From CAYQQU01 sp964419545 (GTDB lineage: Bacteria > Bacteroidota > Bacteroidia > Chitinophagales > Saprospiraceae), in contig CAYQQU010000007.1 of the NCBI GenBank assembly GCA_964419545.1, forward strand, positions 85,395 to 149,394: DNA of 64,000 bases, read 5' to 3'. Positions 9,243 through 16,380 of this stretch are shown here, piece by piece. Both the position numbers and the translations under genes were made by a program. The notes beneath the pieces are model-generated. The model was not told the origin of the DNA, ran no database searches, and saw only the letters and a list, made by a program, of their open reading frames with translations. Within the stretch, counting starts at the first letter, position 1. Each line of letters opens with the position of its first letter.

Positions 9243-9274
9243 GGGCGCCCGGAGCAGACAAACTCCGGGCGCCC
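9243..9274. terminator. Strong hairpin between lipoprotein and DUF5723 genes
   Basis: GGGCGCCCGGAG (9243-9254) and CTCCGGGCGCCC (9263-9274) pair perfectly over 12 bp with an 8-base loop. No T-run follows. It could be a partial terminator that lowers expression of the second gene, or an RNA stabiliser. Confidence 0.5.
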
Positions 9275-9358
9275 GCCCTTGAGCAAATCGTAAGTTTTCC
9301 GCCAAATAAAAAAATCGGCCGCGGCTCTGCCGGCCGCCAAACTTTTCAACTCCTATTC

Positions 9359-10681
9359 ATGAAAAATAGCTTTATCGTCTTTTTCCTGTTGCTGACGTTT
9401 TCCCTGACCGGCCAACAAGAGTTGGGTACGCACCTGATGCGAGGGGTATGGCAGGCTTCCTACTCCAATCCGGCATTGGTGCCCGACGCCAAAATCGTGG
9501 TCGGTCTGCCCGGCCTTTATCAGAACCTCGGCCTGACCGGCATCACCTATAACGAGGTGGTCGTCGAAGAAAACGGCAGCCGCTACATCGACCTCAACCG
9601 GGCGGTGGACGCCCTGGACGAGGATAACTTTATCCGCGAAAATTTTACGTTCGAAACGCTGAGCCTCGGGTTGCGCTTCGGACGGCTCACCCTTTCGGCG
9701 GGCCACCGGCTGCATTTCAACGCCTATGCCAATTACCCTAAAACGCTCATCCAGCTCATCGCGCAGGGCAACGCCCAGTTTATCGGACAAACCGTAGATA
9801 TCGGACACGATTACCAGCTCGGCGGCTACAACGAACTGTACCTGGGCGCCGCAGTCGAGGTGGGATTCGGGCTGACCGTAGGCGGCCGGTTTAAACTGCT
9901 GAATGGTTTCGCCGACATCTCCACCGATCGCAACGACCTGACCTTATTTACCAGCGACGAAGCCTACGAACTCACCCTGAACGCCGATTACCGGATCAAT
10001 ACTACCGGCAGCCTCGACTACGACGGCTTCCGGGATATTACCTTCAACTACGATTTCACGGATTTCGAGGCGGGCGATCTGTTTTCGATCAATAGCGGTT
10101 ATGCCTTCGACTTCGGCGCCCGTTACGAGATCGGGCCGCTCGACATCGCGGTGAGCATCCTCGACCTGGGAAAGATCAACTGGGAAGAGGAATCGGCCAA
10201 CTACAGCCTCGCGGGTGCCTTTGAATACCAGGGGCTCGACATCGCGCGCCAGGTCCTGGAAGATTCCACCGATTTCGGCTCGGCCATCGATACCCTGGCG
10301 GAAAAGTACGAGTTCGTGGAAACGAACAATACTTACGAGACCGACCTCGGCCCCCGCTTCTACCTCAGCGGAACTTACCAGCTGACCCCGCGCCTGCGCC
10401 TGGGCGGGGTTTTCTACACCGAAAGCTACCGCAACGAATCCTTTACGGCGGTCGCTCTCGCTGCTAACGCCCAGGTCTCACGACTACTGGCCGTGGGGGG
10501 GCTCTACGCCATCCGCAACAACCGCTTCGACAACCTCGGCCTCAACGCCGCTTTTACCCTGGGACCGGCGCAGTTGATGTTCGCTACCGACAACCTGCTT
10601 ACCGTCTTCCGGCCGTTGGATAGCAACAGCATGAATTTTCGTTTGGGGATCAATCTGGTGTTCGGACAGGAACGGGAGTGA
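9359..10681 (+). CDS. DUF5723 family outer-membrane protein
   Basis: This 440-residue protein resembles the DUF5723 family of Bacteroidota outer-membrane barrels. A signal peptide (MKNSFIVFFLLLTFSLTG) probably leaves Gln at the mature N-terminus. The family hallmark near the start is visible: the HLMRGVWQASYSNPALVPDAK region followed by barrel strands rich in Gly and aromatics. It ends FRLGINLVFGQERE. The family's role is not established, though members are often found with gliding or cell-envelope genes. It shares an operon direction with the lipoprotein upstream and ends just before a strong terminator. Confidence 0.78.
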   Translation: MKNSFIVFFLLLTFSLTGQQELGTHLMRGVWQASYSNPALVPDAKIVVGLPGLYQNLGLTGITYNEVVVEENGSRYIDLNRAVDALDEDNFIRENFTFETLSLGLRFGRLTLSAGHRLHFNAYANYPKTLIQLIAQGNAQFIGQTVDIGHDYQLGGYNELYLGAAVEVGFGLTVGGRFKLLNGFADISTDRNDLTLFTSDEAYELTLNADYRINTTGSLDYDGFRDITFNYDFTDFEAGDLFSINSGYAFDFGARYEIGPLDIAVSILDLGKINWEEESANYSLAGAFEYQGLDIARQVLEDSTDFGSAIDTLAEKYEFVETNNTYETDLGPRFYLSGTYQLTPRLRLGGVFYTESYRNESFTAVALAANAQVSRLLAVGGLYAIRNNRFDNLGLNAAFTLGPAQLMFATDNLLTVFRPLDSNSMNFRLGINLVFGQERE

Positions 10682-10734
10682 GCTTGCTGCCTGTGGGTAG
10701 TATGTGAATGGGCCAAACCGATGGGGTAAACCTC

Positions 10735-10779
10735 ACGCAGGAGGCATAGGGCGAGTAGGCCCTGTGCCTCCTGCGTTTT
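10735..10779 (+). terminator. Rho-independent terminator after DUF5723 gene
   Basis: The arms ACGCAGGAGGCA (10735-10746) and TGCCTCCTGCGT (10765-10776) pair perfectly. Inside them AGGGC pairs with GCCCT. TTTT at 10776-10779 follows. This marks the end of the GC-rich operon before the AT-richer metal cassette. Confidence 0.85.
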
Positions 10780-10887
10780 ATGGGGTATTGCCATTTAATT
10801 CGGGTTAACTATTAACCTGTCACCGGAAGCCCCACTGATATTTCCCACGATATAAAGTTAATGCAGTTAAGTACCCTTCGTAATAAG

Positions 10888-10917
10888 TTGCATTAACAAA
10901 CGATTTGGCTATATTTG
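10888..10917 (+). promoter_or_regulatory. Promoter of the metal-homeostasis operon
   Basis: TTG at 10888-10890 is followed after 19 bases by TATATTTG (10910-10917), a perfect Bacteroidota -7 element. The start site would fall near 10924, inside the palindrome described next, which leaves a leader of about 70 bases before the first gene at 10994. Confidence 0.72.
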
Positions 10918-10930
10918 CAACAATGTTGCA
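10916..10930. promoter_or_regulatory. Candidate Fur/Zur-family operator
   Basis: TGCAACAATGTTGCA is a perfect 7-1-7 inverted repeat, the spacing typical of Fur, Zur and PerR boxes. It overlaps the 3' end of the -7 element and the expected transcription start, a classical repressor position. An extra copy of the half-site GTTGCATTA lies at 10887-10895 across the TTG element. Together with the gene content this points to zinc-responsive repression by a Zur-like protein. No such regulator is encoded in the window, so the identity of the factor is inferred. Confidence 0.6.
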
Positions 10931-10993
10931 TTAGGGGGCTAAAAAAGGAGGCTTTCGTGCAAATGTTTAATCGCTTCACTCGAAAAATACAGC

Positions 10994-11401
10994 ATGAACC
11001 AAACTAAAAAAATGGAATATTCCGACTGGCTGGGAGCTGCGGCCAGCGGTCTTTGTGCTGTCCACTGCACGCTGACCCCGCTATTTTTTGCAGCCAAACC
11101 TGCCTTAGCCAGTGCGGTGGGCGAGCATGCCCACGGCCATGGTCTATGGGCGGCGCTGGACTATATATTTCTGGTTCTAAGTTTTTTGGCCGTTTGGTAT
11201 TCTGCCAAGCACACGACCCATACCACCCTCAAATGGGTTTTATGGGCGGCGTGGATGGTATTCGCGGTCGGGCTTATGTCCGAGCTGCTTGAGTTGTCTT
11301 TTGGCCATTGGTTCATGTATGCCGGATCTATCTCGCTGGTTATCGCGCACCTTAAGAATTATCACCATTGCCAACAATGTAAAACCGGGGCGCCAAACTA
11401 A
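10994..11401 (+). CDS. MerC-like membrane protein
   Basis: This 135-residue integral membrane protein resembles the MerC family, first known as a mercuric-ion importer. The motif GLCAVHC near residue 20 supplies the paired cysteines of the family. Histidines follow in EHAHGHG, and further CxxC and His residues sit at the C-terminus (YHHCQQC). About four membrane spans are visible. No mercuric reductase or MerR is nearby. In Bacteroidota and proteobacteria MerC-like proteins also sit in zinc-starvation operons, so the cargo here is more likely zinc. It is the first gene after the palindromic promoter; the ABC ATPase gene starts 12 bases after its stop. Confidence 0.75.
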   Translation: MNQTKKMEYSDWLGAAASGLCAVHCTLTPLFFAAKPALASAVGEHAHGHGLWAALDYIFLVLSFLAVWYSAKHTTHTTLKWVLWAAWMVFAVGLMSELLELSFGHWFMYAGSISLVIAHLKNYHHCQQCKTGAPN

Positions 11402-11413
11402 AGTCGAAAGTAA

Positions 11414-12043
11414 ATGATCAGAACCAAAAATTTGACCTATCAATATCCCGCATCCGCGCCCATCTCCTTCCCTGACCTTACAGTAGAGGCCGGCCATGCT
11501 TTATTAATCTGTGGCGAATCGGGCTGTGGCAAGACAACCCTGCTGCATTTATTAGCAGGCTTGCGGCAACCGACCGCCGGTCAGGTAATTATGGATGGCG
11601 AAACGATTTCTGCTTTCCCCCCCGCAAAAATGGATCAATTCCGGGGTCGGCACATCGGCATGGTATACCAGCAGACGTACTTCATCGAATCGCTATCTAT
11701 TCTGGATAACCTACTGCTTTCTCCTTATGCAGATAGTCGAAGCAAGGCAAAAACCATTGCCGATCGTTTTAATATCAATGATTTATTATCACGATATCCC
11801 CATCAGCTGAGTGTAGGCCAGCAACAAAGAGCATCCATCGCCAGAGCGGTCATGAATAAACCGAAACTCCTCTTGGCCGATGAGCCAACCAGTGCACTCG
11901 ACAATAAAAACTGTAGGCTGGTGATCGATCTTTTGCGGGAAGAAGCGGTAACCCACGATGCGGCCCTAATCATCGTTACTCACGACGACCGCTTACGCGT
12001 TGAAATACGTGACTCGGTGGAGTTGAATGCCATTGTCAATTAA
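11414..12043 (+). CDS. ABC transporter ATP-binding protein, LolD/MacB type
   Basis: This is a single ATPase domain of 209 residues. It has Walker A GESGCGKTT (about residues 35-43), the signature LSVGQQQRA, Walker B LLLADEP followed by TSALD, and the switch His in IVTHDD. The short form and neighbouring FtsX-like permease place it in the LolD/MacB/FtsE class, which drives mechanical work at the periplasmic side rather than classical import. The permease gene starts 11 bases after its stop, so the two are co-transcribed. Its work in a metal cassette could be extraction or delivery of a metal-binding periplasmic protein. Confidence 0.9.
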   Translation: MIRTKNLTYQYPASAPISFPDLTVEAGHALLICGESGCGKTTLLHLLAGLRQPTAGQVIMDGETISAFPPAKMDQFRGRHIGMVYQQTYFIESLSILDNLLLSPYADSRSKAKTIADRFNINDLLSRYPHQLSVGQQQRASIARAVMNKPKLLLADEPTSALDNKNCRLVIDLLREEAVTHDAALIIVTHDDRLRVEIRDSVELNAIVN

Positions 12044-12054
12044 AATCCAAAGGA

Positions 12055-13371
12055 ATGCTCGGGAAAATAGCATGGAAAAATATTGTTTACAAACCACTTA
12101 ATACTGCTCTTTGCGTCAGTCTGCTACTTTTTGGGGTGGGCATTATCTCCCTATTGTTGTTGATTCAGCACCAGTTGGAGCAAAAATTTGCACGGGATTT
12201 ACAAAATATCGATCTGGTAGTGGGGGCCAAGGGCAGTCCCTTGCAGCTGGTGTTGTCCGCCGTGTACCATCTGGATGCACCGACCGGGAACATCAAATTG
12301 GCCGATGCCCGCAAAATAATGGAAGCGTCCGTGGTTAAGGAAGCTATCCCACTTGCTTATGGCGATTCTTACCGGGGGTATCGCATACTGGGAACTACCG
12401 AGGCTTATTTGAAAAAATACGATGCGCAATTCCGCCAAGGACGCTTATTTTCTGAGGCTATGCAGGCGGCAATTGGCTCAGACGTAGCCGAAAAAACGGG
12501 CTTGCAGGTAGGGGACACTTTCCTGGGTACCCACGGAGAAGCCCAGGGCGGCCACCTGCATGACGAACACCCATACACTGTGGTTGGGATTTTGGAAAAA
12601 ACCAATGCGGTGCTAGACCAGCTCGTACTGACCAACCTGGAAAGCGTTTGGCAAGTTCATGCTCACCCCGATACCGAGCAGCCTCCCCTTGACTCCCTTC
12701 ATGCTGACCAACTAGACTCTGATCATGAGCACAATCATGATCACGAGGATGAACAAAATCATGATCACGACCATCAACACAATCATGATCACGAGGATGA
12801 GCATTCGGCATTTGTCATTACCGAAGACAGCATGGAGATAACGGCCCTATTGTTGCAATACAAAACCAAGATGACGGTACTGAATATGCCCCGTATCATC
12901 AATGAGCAAACCAACATGCAGGCCGTTTTGCCGGGATTGGAAATTAATCGGCTGTTCTACCTGCTGGGCGTAGGGGCTACAACCATAAAAATGATTGCCG
13001 GAGGCATCATGGTCATGGCTGGCTTCAGCGTATTTTTTGTGCTATACAACCGCCTGCGGGAACGAAAATTCGAGTTGGCCCTCATGCGCACGGTGGGATA
13101 CCGGCCCTGGCAATTGTTTGGGCTTTTGGTATTGGAGGGCATATTACTGGGAATAGTCGGCTATGCGTTGGGCTGGCTGTTGAGCCGTGCTGGTCTGTAT
13201 GTGATTAATCGGCAAGCCGAAGGTGATTTCAACCTTCAATTCAGTAGCGAATGGATAGGGAGTGAAGCATGGTTGCTACTGCTTACTATTCTGGTAGGGA
13301 TGGGAGCGGCACTATTGCCAGCCTGGCAAGCCATGCGATTAGATATATCAGCTGTCTTATCCGAAAATTAG
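12055..13371 (+). CDS. FtsX-like ABC permease with histidine-rich insert
   Basis: This 438-residue partner of the preceding ATPase has one N-terminal membrane segment (about 18-38), a large periplasmic domain, and three C-terminal spans (about 305-435), the FtsX/MacB layout. The periplasmic domain contains a loop at residues 202-250 dominated by His, Asp and Glu; residues 223-250 alone have eleven His. More His lie in THGEAQGGHLHDEH (about 160-172). Such loops bind zinc in other transport proteins. The DNA shows that the loop grew by an in-frame duplication (see repeat at 12730-12800). By operon and loop, a zinc-linked role is inferred. Relationship to the Zrg system of Vibrio is suggested from memory and needs a profile search. 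Confidence 0.85.
   Translation: MLGKIAWKNIVYKPLNTALCVSLLLFGVGIISLLLLIQHQLEQKFARDLQNIDLVVGAKGSPLQLVLSAVYHLDAPTGNIKLADARKIMEASVVKEAIPLAYGDSYRGYRILGTTEAYLKKYDAQFRQGRLFSEAMQAAIGSDVAEKTGLQVGDTFLGTHGEAQGGHLHDEHPYTVVGILEKTNAVLDQLVLTNLESVWQVHAHPDTEQPPLDSLHADQLDSDHEHNHDHEDEQNHDHDHQHNHDHEDEHSAFVITEDSMEITALLLQYKTKMTVLNMPRIINEQTNMQAVLPGLEINRLFYLLGVGATTIKMIAGGIMVMAGFSVFFVLYNRLRERKFELALMRTVGYRPWQLFGLLVLEGILLGIVGYALGWLLSRAGLYVINRQAEGDFNLQFSSEWIGSEAWLLLLTILVGMGAALLPAWQAMRLDISAVLSEN
12730..12800 (+). repeat. Duplicated segment encoding the His-rich loop
   Basis: A 23-base segment beginning CACAATCATGATCACGAGG occurs at 12730-12752 and again, identically, at 12778-12800, a period of 48 bases or 16 codons. The intervening segment is a degenerate third version of the same His/Asp coding. 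The repeat keeps the reading frame. Confidence 0.85.
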
Positions 13372-13376
13372 AAGAG

Positions 13377-14042
13377 ATGAATACTACGTTAAAAATACTA
13401 CTGGCAGCCATCCTGTTAACCGCGATATTTAACAGGGGCAGAATCTGCGAGCACCTTGGGTTTGGACAAGCCAAACCGTACGGTAGTCCCATCGCTCAAA
13501 AAAACGAAGTTGAATCATTTGAAAAAATAGAGGAAAAAACCGGTGATTATTCCATAAATGAAACTCTGTACCGCTGGGATGAGCAGCTGCTAGATTGGAT
13601 TCCCGTTGAAGAGACGCCGGAGTACGAGGCGCAGCTCGTTAACTATAACCAAGCGGAGCATCCAGCAGCGAAGCCGATACCATGGGAATTACTGATGGAT
13701 ATCCGCTATAAACTGCGCTATTTCAGCGAGCTGGAAATGGAAATCTATGCGCCTGTATTCCCAGAGGTCCTAAAGATCCTCGACGGAAAAGAGGTAACCA
13801 TCAAGGGGTTCGTTATCCCTTTTGACAAAAACCAGGACGAGATGGCTTTGTCTGCTTATCCGTATGCTTCCTGTTTTTTCTGTGGCAAAGCAAGCCCCGC
13901 ATCGGTGATGAGTATGTATCTGGAAGATAAGCGCAACCGCTACAAGATAGATGACTTCAAGAAATTCAGAGGAACCTTACACTTGAATTACGATGACCCC
14001 AACGAGTTTTATTACATCCTACGGAATGCTACGGAGGAATAA
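13377..14042 (+). CDS. DUF3299 domain protein
   Basis: The 221-residue protein starts at the ATG at 13377, six bases after the permease, with a hydrophobic export signal or anchor (TLKILLAAILLTAIF). The C-terminal half matches the DUF3299 pattern: GKEVTIKGFVIPFDK, then a PYASCFFCGKASP segment with a CxxC pair, then a final beta-rich region. DUF3299 proteins are periplasmic and accompany ABC pairs of the LolD/FtsX type in metal-related operons. A role as the periplasmic metal-binding or delivery partner of the ABC pair is an inference. The N-terminal third (YRWDEQLLDWIPVEETPEYE) is not recognised. Confidence 0.75.
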   Translation: MNTTLKILLAAILLTAIFNRGRICEHLGFGQAKPYGSPIAQKNEVESFEKIEEKTGDYSINETLYRWDEQLLDWIPVEETPEYEAQLVNYNQAEHPAAKPIPWELLMDIRYKLRYFSELEMEIYAPVFPEVLKILDGKEVTIKGFVIPFDKNQDEMALSAYPYASCFFCGKASPASVMSMYLEDKRNRYKIDDFKKFRGTLHLNYDDPNEFYYILRNATEE

Positions 14043-14071
14043 GATTTTCAGATCAATAAACAGAAATCAAA

Positions 14072-14719
14072 TTGATGATAAAGAAAGGACAAACTTACAC
14101 GAATGCTGCTATCGGTTATGATGGTGAAGTATTACAAGATATTCATTTACCATCCAAGAATATTGCGATCTATCGGCGCACCATCGAAACCCTAAAAACG
14201 GAGCTCGCTGATATGGTAGTGAAAAACGTTGAATTTCGGGCAAGCGGAAAAGCAGAAGAAATCCTGTTCTTACTGAAGGAATACTTTAGCAGCCATTTTA
14301 CCGAATGTTTTTCCCTATTTGACGACATCTCTGAACTCCTGGGGCTGTTCGAAAAGACTACCCAGGCCTCCTCCTTTCGTCTGGTTCTGACTACCGTCAG
14401 TACAAATATGTGCAGCCGATTTCATACGGACATTAATGATCTTCGCATGTTGTGTACTTATGTTGGGCCGGGCACCCTTTGGCTTCCCGATGCTTTTGTG
14501 AATCGTAAAGCACACCAAGCCGGAAAACAAAATGAAAATATTATCCCGGAGGAAGCTCTAATACAGCAGACCCAAACAGGTGACGTCGTTATTTTAAAAG
14601 GCGCCTTATATCCGGAGGCAAACCCTGTTCTTCATCGCAGCCCTACCATCGAGGAGAAAGGTGAAAAACGGCTTTTGCTAAGAATAGACACGAATGCGTC
14701 TCAACATCTTTGGGTATGA
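14072..14719 (+). CDS. DUF1826 family protein
   Basis: The 215-residue cytosolic protein matches DUF1826. The family core CSRFHTDINDLRMLCTYVGPGT and the later segment VLHRSPTIEEKGEKRLLLRI are both visible. The spaced His, Asp and His (FHTD and VLHRSP) look like a metal-binding facial triad, a reading from the pattern only. In other bacteria DUF1826 genes lie beside zinc-responsive COG0523 GTPases, exactly as here. The biochemical function is not known. Local GC is low: 35% by hand count at 14101-14160. Confidence 0.78.
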   Translation: MMIKKGQTYTNAAIGYDGEVLQDIHLPSKNIAIYRRTIETLKTELADMVVKNVEFRASGKAEEILFLLKEYFSSHFTECFSLFDDISELLGLFEKTTQASSFRLVLTTVSTNMCSRFHTDINDLRMLCTYVGPGTLWLPDAFVNRKAHQAGKQNENIIPEEALIQQTQTGDVVILKGALYPEANPVLHRSPTIEEKGEKRLLLRIDTNASQHLWV

Positions 14720-14766
14720 TGCTAATGCTTTTTTTAAAACCACTCTCTTAAATCAATTTTAACAAG

Positions 14767-15987
14767 ATGCAGCATAAAAAACTCCCTGTAACTGTGCTCA
14801 GCGGATTCCTTGGAGCCGGAAAAACCACCTTGCTCAACCACATCCTACGCAATAAAGAAGGGCTGAAAGTAGCCGTCATCGTGAACGACATGAGCGAGGT
14901 GAACGTGGATGCCGAATTGGTAATGAGTGAAAACACCCTGTCGCGCACCGAAGAAAAATTGGTGGAAATGAGCAACGGCTGTATTTGCTGTACCCTGCGG
15001 GAAGATTTGATGATAGAAGTTGAGCGATTGGCCAAAGAAAACCGATTTGACTATCTTCTGATCGAAAGTACAGGCATTAGTGAACCGGTTCCGGTAGCCC
15101 AAACCTTCTCTTTTATGGATAAGGAAAATGGTATTGATTTATCCCGATTCAGTTACATCGACACCATGGTGACGGTGGTGGATGCCTTTAATTTCTTTAA
15201 AGATTTTGGCAGCCCGGAAACCTTAATGGATAGAAACCTGACGAATATAAATGGCGACCACCGAACCATTGTAAACCTCCTTACCGACCAAATAGAGTTT
15301 GCAAATGTGATTATTCTGAACAAAACTGACATAGTAACCGAAGAGCACTTAAACATCTTAAAAGCGGTTATTCATAAATTGAATCCTTCAGCTCGCATTA
15401 TTGAATCCAGCTTCAGCAAGGTGGAACCTAAAGAAATCCTGAATACAGGGCTTTTTAATTTTGAGGAAGCTGAGCAAAGTGCCGGCTGGATAGAAGAACT
15501 CAATAAAGATGAACATACACCCGAAACTGAGGAATATGGTATTTCCTCGTTTGTCTATCGTTGTAAGAGGCCTTTTGACCCATCTCGTTTTTGGCAGTAT
15601 ATACAACAAAAATTTCCAAGCACCATCATTCGTAGTAAGGGTCTTTTCTGGTTAGCTTCTAGACCTGACCAAGCCCTGGTTTGGAGTCAGGCAGGGGGGG
15701 CGTTAAGAGCGGACAGCGCAGGCGTATGGTGGAGCTGTATGCCCTATGAAAAGCGAATTCAGTTTGTGGCATTTATTGAAAATCAAAAACATATCGAGGC
15801 AGGATGGGATGGGACATTTGGCGACCGGAAGAATGAAATCGTTTTTATTGGACAAGATATGGACGAAATAGCCATTAAGTCGGAACTGGATGCTTGCCTG
15901 GCGACGGACGAAGAGCTGGCTACTCAAAAGTGGAAAAAAGGCTATGATGATGACTGGCCTCTTCAAAGAGCTTATGCTTTGGAATAA
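14767..15987 (+). CDS. COG0523 zinc-chaperone-type GTPase (ZigA/YciC-like)
   Basis: This 406-residue G3E GTPase has the P-loop GFLGAGKT (13-20), the metal-binding motif CICC (72-75) within NGCICCTLREDL, the ESTGISEP switch region, and NKTD (guanine specificity). A CobW C-terminal domain follows. NDMSEVNVDAELV is typical of the zinc-starvation branch (YciC, ZigA) rather than of CobW, HypB or UreG. Such proteins are thought to hand zinc to client enzymes when zinc is scarce. The context of MerC, DUF1826 and a Zur-like box supports that branch. It starts 47 bases after DUF1826. Confidence 0.88.
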   Translation: MQHKKLPVTVLSGFLGAGKTTLLNHILRNKEGLKVAVIVNDMSEVNVDAELVMSENTLSRTEEKLVEMSNGCICCTLREDLMIEVERLAKENRFDYLLIESTGISEPVPVAQTFSFMDKENGIDLSRFSYIDTMVTVVDAFNFFKDFGSPETLMDRNLTNINGDHRTIVNLLTDQIEFANVIILNKTDIVTEEHLNILKAVIHKLNPSARIIESSFSKVEPKEILNTGLFNFEEAEQSAGWIEELNKDEHTPETEEYGISSFVYRCKRPFDPSRFWQYIQQKFPSTIIRSKGLFWLASRPDQALVWSQAGGALRADSAGVWWSCMPYEKRIQFVAFIENQKHIEAGWDGTFGDRKNEIVFIGQDMDEIAIKSELDACLATDEELATQKWKKGYDDDWPLQRAYALE

Positions 15988-16027
15988 TTTCGCACTGGCT
16001 AATTAATATCTGTGCCAAACAAGTCTT

Positions 16028-16191
16028 AGAGCTTGTTTGGAGGTAGTCATTTTGGCTGCAAAACCCAGCTTTTGGAACCTCCCTGTGGCATTTTTCCGGC
16101 CCGTAGCGCTGCTATGAGCCGGAAAAATCCCTTCGGGAGAACCCAAAATCTGAGTTTTTCGCTTCAAAAGCACTACCTCCAAACAAGCTCT
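16028..16191. mobile_element. Palindromic MITE-like element, copy 1
   Basis: This segment is identical, base for base, to 59833-59996. Its ends are perfect 20-bp inverted repeats (AGAGCTTGTTTGGAGGTAGT and its complement). The centre has a second perfect stem (ATTTTTCCGGC with GCCGGAAAAAT), and the arms between pair imperfectly, so the whole can fold into one long hairpin. If the element is taken as 16029-16190 it is flanked by the direct repeat TTA on both sides. It has no coding capacity. It separates the COG0523 gene from the TonB receptor. Confidence 0.88.
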
Positions 16192-16343
16192 TAAAGATTG
16201 TTCTCTCTCAATTTCCCAAACTCGTTCTGACAGTTCTGTGATAGAACCAACTGAAAAAATGCAGGAGAAAAAAAGGGGGGCGTTCTATCCTTTTGCAAAG
16301 CCGGATATTTTTGTGTCTAAAAAAAAATTATTTTGTAAGTCTA

Positions 16344-16371
16344 ATTTTTTATATTTGCGAATATAAAAAAT
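16344..16371 (+). promoter_or_regulatory. Palindromic operator over the TonB receptor promoter
   Basis: ATTTTTTATATT (16344-16355) and AATATAAAAAAT (16360-16371) are perfect 12-bp inverted repeats around the spacer TGCG. A perfect Bacteroidota -7 element, TATATTTG, lies inside at 16350-16357. A TTG at 16333-16335 is the only nearby upstream element and gives a short 14-base spacing, so the promoter may depend on an activator. The receptor ATG is 9 bases downstream of the palindrome, so it must occupy the 5' leader. Sequence differs from the operator at 10916, suggesting separate control. Confidence 0.55.
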
Positions 16372-16380
16372 AAATCAGCT

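Noticed and set aside
10994..11401. Mercury-resistance operon
   Set aside because: The MerC-like gene stands without merA, merT, merP or merR, and its neighbours are zinc-type genes.
12700..12800. CRISPR-like or tandem intergenic repeat
   Set aside because: The repeat lies inside a coding frame and codes for a His-rich loop.
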